Under the pieces are notes generated by a model. The model saw nothing but the letters and a program-made list of their open reading frames with translations. It was not told the DNA's origin and did not search any database. A stretch of 9,913 nt of DNA. Origin: Syntrophomonadaceae bacterium. Lineage in GTDB: Bacteria > Bacillota > Dethiobacteria > DTU022. Below, in pieces: positions 5,838-9,913 of the stretch (the stretch's first letter is position 1; every line of letters begins with the position of its first letter). Position numbers and translations under genes: made by a program. The stretch is from assembly GCA_003552365.1 (NCBI GenBank), contig PUKR01000224.1, forward strand, positions 1 through 9,913, written 5' to 3'.

Positions 5838-6587
5838 TTAGCTACATGATCCTGCTTTTTGCAGGGTTATATCCCCCCAGGCTGCAACTTTATCCCTGTA
5901 TACCAAAAGCGCTCCGGTAATTCCCTCCAGTTTGCGGGCATAGTCGAGGGCTTTACCAAAATCTTGATCACTATTGATCATATTGCCCATCGCTGTGGCG
6001 GCAGCATCGGCAAGGGGAGCTGAAGGTGATACAACCACCGCAGCATCCGCTTTCCCCAGGCTGAGCGAGGGTCCCACTGTTCCGGAAGAAGTGCAAATGC
6101 CTATCGGGGTTTTATCCGGCTCTACCTGCAGGGCAAGCTTTCCGCTGAGTGATGATTTGCCGGCATAAATACCTACCTTTACCGGTTGATCGACTTTAAT
6201 AAAGATATCCCCGCCGTTTTCAACTACAGCTTCCCCGGTATAGCCAAGCAGATATTGGCCAACCGCTTCAGCAAACGCCCCGGCTACGGAGGCCATAAAA
6301 CCGACACCGGCCCGATTTGATTGCCGGGCCATAATTTGGGCAATCCGCGGAGCTTCATTATCAACCAGTTCCGGTTCCAGCGAAGAAGCAAGGTGAGAGT
6401 TTTTACTTAAATAATCTTCGAGCTCTATGCGCAGCCTCCAGACAAATTGCTCTACCCGGGCAGGTAATTGCTCATGGTACGCTTTACTCTCCACCGCAAT
6501 CCACAGGTCAGTTTCTTTTACGCCAACCGAAAATGAAGATAGCCTTAAACTGCTTGAATCCTGCCGGTAAACCCTTTTGCTGTTCAT
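5838..6587 (-). CDS. UPF0280 family (ApbE-like) protein of the homocysteine biosynthesis cluster
   Basis: A 249-residue protein of the UPF0280/COG2122 family, distantly related to ApbE flavin transferases. Landmarks are the glycine-rich AGVGFMASVAGAFAEAVG block (93-110), VVENGGDIFI (121-130), and CTSSGTVGPSLSLGKADAAVV (165-185), which resembles the ApbE metal/FAD-binding C-terminal motif. In Methanosarcina acetivorans the homologue (MA1715) was implicated with the HcyBio and NIL-ferredoxin proteins in making homocysteine from aspartate semialdehyde and sulfide. Here all three genes are adjacent. The ATG at 6587 overlaps the ferredoxin stop (ATGA) with no strong ribosome binding site, so translation is probably coupled. 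The exact reaction is unknown; a flavin or sulfur-handling role is inferred. Whether it could also flavinylate the nearby RnfD protein is speculative. Confidence 0.88.
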   Translation of the reverse strand: MNSKRVYRQDSSSLRLSSFSVGVKETDLWIAVESKAYHEQLPARVEQFVWRLRIELEDYLSKNSHLASSLEPELVDNEAPRIAQIMARQSNRAGVGFMASVAGAFAEAVGQYLLGYTGEAVVENGGDIFIKVDQPVKVGIYAGKSSLSGKLALQVEPDKTPIGICTSSGTVGPSLSLGKADAAVVVSPSAPLADAAATAMGNMINSDQDFGKALDYARKLEGITGALLVYRDKVAAWGDITLQKAGSCS

Positions 6588-7012
6588 TTGCCCATATTCG
6601 CATTATCGACCAGGGTTTCCATTGCCCTCGCCGGACAGGCCCGCAGGCATAACTCACAAACAATACACTTATCTTCTTTAAAACTAACCGTCATATCCGG
6701 ACGCTTAAATTCCAGGGCTTCGGTGGGACAGATTACCGTACAGGCACCACAGTGGGTGCATTTATCTTCACGCCAGATGATCTGCTGTTCCAGGCCGATC
6801 ACATGCAGTCCTTGCTCTCGAAGCCACTCAAGGGCCTGCTGGTAATTAACTTCTTCTCCGCTCAACTCCATCATCAAGCGACCTTCCTTTTTAGGGTTGA
6901 TATCTGCCCTGAGGATGTTGACCATTAAATCAAAATCCTTGATCAGGTGGTAGATCGTTGGTTGTTCAACAACATGAGGTGGGTAGCGTAAAACAATTTT
7001 TTGTTTGATCAC
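6584..7012 (-). CDS. NIL-domain 2x[4Fe-4S] ferredoxin-like protein of homocysteine biosynthesis
   Basis: A 142-residue protein. Residues 1-78 form an NIL domain, a small ferredoxin-fold domain also found at the end of methionine ABC transporter ATPases (MetN). Residues 80-132 carry two [4Fe-4S] motifs: Cys85/88/91/95 and Cys116/119/122/126, each C-x2-C-x2-C-x3-C-P. It is the counterpart of MA1822 of Methanosarcina, which works with the HcyBio protein, probably delivering electrons for sulfur transfer. The start is GTG at 7012, overlapping the upstream stop in a GTGA (4 bp), with GAGGA 7 nt upstream. It ends in a 4-bp overlap with the UPF0280 gene. Confidence 0.92.
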   Translation of the reverse strand: MIKQKIVLRYPPHVVEQPTIYHLIKDFDLMVNILRADINPKKEGRLMMELSGEEVNYQQALEWLREQGLHVIGLEQQIIWREDKCTHCGACTVICPTEALEFKRPDMTVSFKEDKCIVCELCLRACPARAMETLVDNANMGK

Positions 7013-8232
7013 AGGCGATCCTCCTCACTTTCCGGGTTTCGCTGGGGCAATGAATTTAATTTTATGCCCGCTTCTATCGAAGGTAACCCCACAGACGGAA
7101 CAGCCAGGGTAAATTTACCTGACTTAATCCACCCTTTAAGCTCTGTCGCAATTTCCCTGGCACCCGCATAGCTGGATAGAGACGCAGTGGGCACCTTTTG
7201 CCCCTGAACACTTATGGAGCCGCTTTTCAGCTCGGCATAACTGACTGTTTCCAGTGGTTCGCCTTCCTTGTAAGGGTATCCCCGACTATAATCGACCACC
7301 GGGGCAAATAAATCTTCATCTCTCACCGAACAATATTTCATTATTTCTTCATTAATTATCGGAATTGGAATTCCAACACCTACCTGCATGGTTACGCCAT
7401 ATCCTAAAAAGCTAAGTCCCCTTAACCAGCGGGCATTCATTTGCTTAAGATCCCCGGTCAGGGCCAGGGTTGCCCCCGGGGCACTGGGAGTATCGTTATC
7501 TTCCCTTGCCGCAGAGGGATTATGCTGGGTTCCGTGCCAGGCCACATAACCGATCCCGCCTCCCAAAAATATCCTGGTGCCCATTCCGATTGTTTTAAGC
7601 AGCGGATCGTTGAACAGTGGGCTAAGCTGGCCGGCAGAACTATAATTGGCATTTCCCAGGTTTGACTTCAAGATTCCCATGTAAGTATAGATCGTTTTTG
7701 AACCGAGATTCACCGCTACATTGTAATTTTGGTAAGCATTGCGGGGATTGTACAAAATAGCCTCGTTTATCTCGGACAGCTTAAAACTGGTATCAATTTT
7801 TTTCAAGGGATAACAATCAGTTCCGTAGGCATTTGCTTCAAAACGAACCTCTTTCCCGGCTACCAAATCTTCTATAACATGCCCTCCACCGTAAATAAAA
7901 TCACCGGGATACTCCCGGTTGGCCGGATCGGTTTCAGGGAGAGCGGTAGCTCCTAAATAAAGATCGACAGCCGCGATGCCGGCATAGGCAGGGACATCAT
8001 TCAAGTAAGCTTCGCTGAGCTTGATTCGCGGCCTGGGATGGCCTACGTTTAAGAAAACACCCGAAGAACACATGGGGCCAAAAGTCCCGGTGGTTACAAC
8101 ATCCACTTCCTTTGCAGCTTCATTTACACCCTTTTCTTCAACCAAACCAATCACTTCTTCCGCAGTAAAAACCACGGCACTGCCATTTTTGATTTTTTGA
8201 TTAATCTCTTCAATGCTGCGACTAACTTTCAC
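7009..8232 (-). CDS. HcyBio-domain L-aspartate semialdehyde sulfurtransferase (homocysteine biosynthesis)
   Basis: A 407-residue protein of the HcyBio (DUF39) family. In methanogens this family converts aspartate semialdehyde plus sulfide to homocysteine, bypassing the homoserine route. Two cysteines sit where the family has its functional pair: Cys55 (GPMCSSG) and Cys140 (GTDCYPLKK). Other visible family blocks are VGHPRPRIKLSEAYLN (63-78), FLGGGIGYVAWHGTQHNP and GASRGYP-like VVDYSRGYPYKEG. No CBS pair follows the HcyBio domain, unlike in MA1821. I start at GTG 8232, with GAGG 7 nt upstream; the frame extends to an ATG at 8304, but those 24 codons lie partly inside the repeat at 8272-8496 and should not be translated. 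It is the first gene of a three-gene overlapping operon, with the downstream genes overlapping by 4 bp each. Confidence 0.92.
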   Translation of the reverse strand: MKVSRSIEEINQKIKNGSAVVFTAEEVIGLVEEKGVNEAAKEVDVVTTGTFGPMCSSGVFLNVGHPRPRIKLSEAYLNDVPAYAGIAAVDLYLGATALPETDPANREYPGDFIYGGGHVIEDLVAGKEVRFEANAYGTDCYPLKKIDTSFKLSEINEAILYNPRNAYQNYNVAVNLGSKTIYTYMGILKSNLGNANYSSAGQLSPLFNDPLLKTIGMGTRIFLGGGIGYVAWHGTQHNPSAAREDNDTPSAPGATLALTGDLKQMNARWLRGLSFLGYGVTMQVGVGIPIPIINEEIMKYCSVRDEDLFAPVVDYSRGYPYKEGEPLETVSYAELKSGSISVQGQKVPTASLSSYAGAREIATELKGWIKSGKFTLAVPSVGLPSIEAGIKLNSLPQRNPESEEDRL

Positions 8233-8271
8233 CAAACCACCTCTTCGAAATATTAATAGAAAATTAGTAAC

Positions 8272-8496
8272 TGCTCGGCCGTGCTGCTTTTGGGCTGAAG
8301 ACATTGCAGGTAAAGCGGTTGCAATGGCCGATGAAGCAAAGGCTGTAGCCGGCCGGCCTGCATGTAGGCAGGCTGCCGGGGCCTAAAGCCTTAGATGGTG
8401 AATGCTAAAGCGTACCCTGATTAAAAGCATAAAGCTGAGTCGTTGCCATTACCCTTAGGTGAGCCGTCATCAGGCCAAAAGCAGCATGACTGAGCA
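8272..8496. repeat. Copy 2 of the ~224-bp structured repeat with imperfect inverted ends
   Basis: The same element as at 4171-4393, in the same orientation. The terminal arms have diverged: two changes leave G-U pairs and one leaves a C-A mismatch if the plus-strand RNA is considered, whereas the minus-strand RNA would have two mismatches. In the central hairpin T4252/A4278 of copy 1 are replaced by C8353/G8379, which keeps the pair. This copy lies between the hcyBio promoter and its ribosome binding site, so it should be the mRNA leader of that operon. Confidence 0.85.
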
Positions 8497-8505
8497 GACA
8501 CAAAA

Positions 8506-8534
8506 ATTATATCATTGCATGTGCATTGAGTCAC
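8506..8534 (-). promoter_or_regulatory. Promoter of the homocysteine operon
   Basis: GTGACT (8529-8534), a 17-bp spacer and a perfect TATAAT (8506-8511), with TG one base before the -10, giving an extended -10 element. The start near 8499 falls 2-3 bp outside repeat copy 2, so the leader of about 265 nt is almost wholly repeat sequence. Confidence 0.72.
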
Positions 8535-8540
8535 CGGTAT

Positions 8541-8594
8541 ATTAAAATGGAACGGTAAAGCTCCGTGCCAATCCGTGTAAAACCACTCGGCACG
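8541..8594 (-). terminator. Possible weak terminator after the gap gene
   Basis: Two hairpins follow the gap stop: a 6-bp stem 8564-8569 / 8589-8594, then a 5-bp stem 8549-8553 / 8560-8564 (one G-T pair) followed on the minus strand by ATTTTAAT. The stems are short and the T-run is interrupted, so read-through is likely. Confidence 0.35.
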
Positions 8595-8628
8595 AAACCA
8601 AAATCATACACGCCAGGCAAAATCCAGA

Positions 8629-9618
8629 CTAACTTGCGGCGATGATTGCCGCCAGATCTATCAACCGGCAGGAGTAGGCCCACTCGTTATCGTACCAGGC
8701 TACTACTCGCACCAGGTTTTCCCCAACTACCATGGTAGACTGGCCATCAACCACTGATGAATAGGGATTTCCTTTATAATCCACGGAAACCAGGGGCAGA
8801 TTACTGTAATCGATATACTCGTTAGCAGCAGCTTCCTTTTTAAAAGCTGTGTTGATTTCATCCGGGGTGGCCGCTCTCTCCAACTCAGCAATAAAATCTA
8901 CCAGGGAAACCGTCGGGGTGGGAACCCTGATCGCAAACCCATCTACCTTGCCCTTTAGTTCAGGTATTACTTCCCCTACAGCTTTAGCAGCACCGGTTGT
9001 GGTCGGAATTAATGACAAAGCGGCTGCCCTGGCCCTCCGCGGATCCGAATGGGGAAAATCGAGCAGCTGCTGATCATTTGTATAAGCATGAGTTGTATTC
9101 ATCAAACCCTTTTTCAGGCCAAAATTTTCATGCAGGACCTTGGCCACCGGAGCCAAAGCATTGGTGGTGCAGGAAGCATTGGAGATAATATAATGCTCGT
9201 CCGGATCGTACAGGTAATCGTTTACTCCCAAAACCACCATTAAGTCAGCTTCGCCTGGAGCACTTATGATTACTCGCTCAGCACCTGCATTTAAATGCCC
9301 TGAAGCATCATCCCGTTTGCGGAAAATACCGGTTGCTTCAATAACCAGATCAACCCCGGCATCATTCCAGGGGATTTTGGCCGGTTCCCTTTCAGAAAAA
9401 ACTTTAACCTGCTCACCGTTGACTAAAAAACCCTGCTCGTTCGATTCCACTTCAGCATCCAAAATTCCGTAAACCGAATCATACTTAAACAGGTGAGCCA
9501 GCGCTGCACTGTCGGAAAGGTCGTTGATCGCCACGACTTTAACCTTGTCGTTATTCAATGCCGCCCGCATCGTTAGCCTGCCAATTCTACCAAACCCATT
9601 AATTCCTATTTTTAACAT
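8629..9618 (-). CDS. gap: Type I glyceraldehyde-3-phosphate dehydrogenase
   Basis: A 329-residue cytoplasmic glycolytic enzyme oxidising glyceraldehyde-3-phosphate to 1,3-bisphosphoglycerate with NAD+. The Rossmann motif INGFGRIGR (6-14) and Asp33 point to NAD use. The catalytic Cys150 is in SNASCTTN, with His177 in TTHAYTNDQ; the C-terminal WYDNEWAYSCRL block is also typical. ATG at 9618 follows AGGGGAG by 8 nt; the frame could extend to GTG at 9627, but that codon lies in the ribosome binding site. No pgk or tpi follows downstream: the next feature is the unrelated homocysteine operon. The gene has its own promoter and a leader containing a terminator-like hairpin. Confidence 0.96.
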   Translation of the reverse strand: MLKIGINGFGRIGRLTMRAALNNDKVKVVAINDLSDSAALAHLFKYDSVYGILDAEVESNEQGFLVNGEQVKVFSEREPAKIPWNDAGVDLVIEATGIFRKRDDASGHLNAGAERVIISAPGEADLMVVLGVNDYLYDPDEHYIISNASCTTNALAPVAKVLHENFGLKKGLMNTTHAYTNDQQLLDFPHSDPRRARAAALSLIPTTTGAAKAVGEVIPELKGKVDGFAIRVPTPTVSLVDFIAELERAATPDEINTAFKKEAAANEYIDYSNLPLVSVDYKGNPYSSVVDGQSTMVVGENLVRVVAWYDNEWAYSCRLIDLAAIIAAS

Positions 9619-9651
9619 TAAAATCACTCCCCTGATATATAGTGTTTCTAG

Positions 9652-9682
9652 AAGTGGATTTTATAACCTTATAGAACCACTT
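9652..9682 (-). promoter_or_regulatory. Palindrome in the gap leader (possible operator or RNA hairpin)
   Basis: AAGTGG (9652-9657) pairs with CCACTT (9677-9682), and the inner TATAA/TTATA extends the symmetry with a small offset. It lies between the leader terminator and the ribosome binding site. It could be a repressor operator or an mRNA stem; there is no CggR-like gene in the window. Confidence 0.45.
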
Positions 9683-9691
9683 TTATGCAAA

Positions 9692-9718
9692 CTAAAAAAC
9701 CAGGCTGCTCCTGGGTTT
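9692..9718 (-). terminator. Terminator-like hairpin in the gap leader (possible attenuator)
   Basis: The stem 9697-9704 / 9710-9718 (8 bp, one bulged base) with a 5-nt loop is followed by six T on the minus strand (9694-9699 region). It sits about 50 nt after the putative promoter start and about 75 nt before the gap start codon, with no recognised gene upstream for it to terminate. Confidence 0.65.
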
Positions 9719-9756
9719 ATTAGTTACCTTACAACCACCGCAATCTTCTTTTTGTA

Positions 9757-9785
9757 ATAGTATATCATTTAAAGCATTTCTGCAA
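9757..9785 (-). promoter_or_regulatory. Probable gap promoter
   Basis: TTGCAG (9780-9785), a 17-bp spacer and TACTAT (9757-9762); a TATACT two bases upstream is an alternative -10. The start would be near 9750, about 130 nt before the gap ATG. Confidence 0.6.
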
Positions 9786-9913
9786 GATAACAGTTGTTGC
9801 TGGAAATTATCCGGGCAAAACCAGGGTGTTTTTAAGCGGTAAAAACTAAAGCCTTTTAATTGAATATTGATGAGGGCTGATTGAACAGTCAGGAAGCGCT
9901 AACATAAATGGGA

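Noticed and set aside
8233..8304. A 24-codon N-terminal extension of the HcyBio protein starting at ATG 8304.
   Set aside because: The start lies inside the repeat, has no ribosome binding site, and the encoded residues match the repeat ends rather than the protein family.
9846..9911. The possible 3' end of a minus-strand gene entering from the right edge (22 codons, then TAG).
   Set aside because: It is too short to recognise, one of three frames is open this far by chance, and the gap promoter follows with no terminator in between.
1..9913. CRISPR arrays, transposases, integrases or prophage genes.
   Set aside because: None found: no regularly spaced direct repeats and no reading frame resembling a mobile-element protein.

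Overview
All recognisable genes in this 9.9-kb window lie on the minus strand, so the text below runs from the right end (upstream) to the left. The gene set suggests an anaerobic, low-to-moderate GC Gram-positive bacterium of the Clostridia type. The pointers are strong GGAGG-type ribosome binding sites, clear sigma-A style promoters with 17-bp spacers, U-tailed hairpin terminators, an RnfD-family subunit, a desulforedoxin-like small protein, a sulfide-dependent homocysteine gene set and an ECF sigma / ZAS anti-sigma pair. The taxonomic placement is inference.

Right end (about 8.5-9.9 kb): a glycolytic type I glyceraldehyde-3-phosphate dehydrogenase gene. Its roughly 135-nt leader holds a promoter, an early terminator-like hairpin and a second palindrome, so transcription may be attenuated. 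Next (5.8-8.5 kb) is a tightly overlapped three-gene operon: an HcyBio-domain L-aspartate semialdehyde sulfurtransferase, a NIL-domain 2x[4Fe-4S] ferredoxin and a UPF0280 (ApbE-like) protein. This is the set linked in methanogens to homocysteine synthesis by direct sulfide incorporation. Its promoter lies just outside one copy of a ~224-bp structured repeat, so the repeat would form the mRNA leader.

Middle (4.4-5.75 kb): a gamma-class carbonic anhydrase-like hexapeptide protein, tRNA-Thr(CGT) with its own promoter and terminator, and a bacterial ferritin with a complete ferroxidase centre. At 4171-4393 lies the first copy of the structured repeat, which has perfect 22-bp inverted ends. Next is a lone rnfD-like gene (3204-4061) with its own promoter and terminator and none of the other rnf genes beside it.

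Left end (1-2.84 kb): a 109-residue protein with a desulforedoxin-like C-terminus. It appears to start at ATT, because a stop codon lies just upstream in frame and there is no ATG, GTG or TTG nearby. It is followed by an operon of ECF sigma factor, membrane-anchored zinc-finger anti-sigma factor and a secreted or membrane-anchored bactofilin-like protein with seven consecutive 17-residue repeats. The last gene runs off the left edge. The most unusual items are the repeat pair, the homocysteine operon, the non-canonical start and the gap leader.
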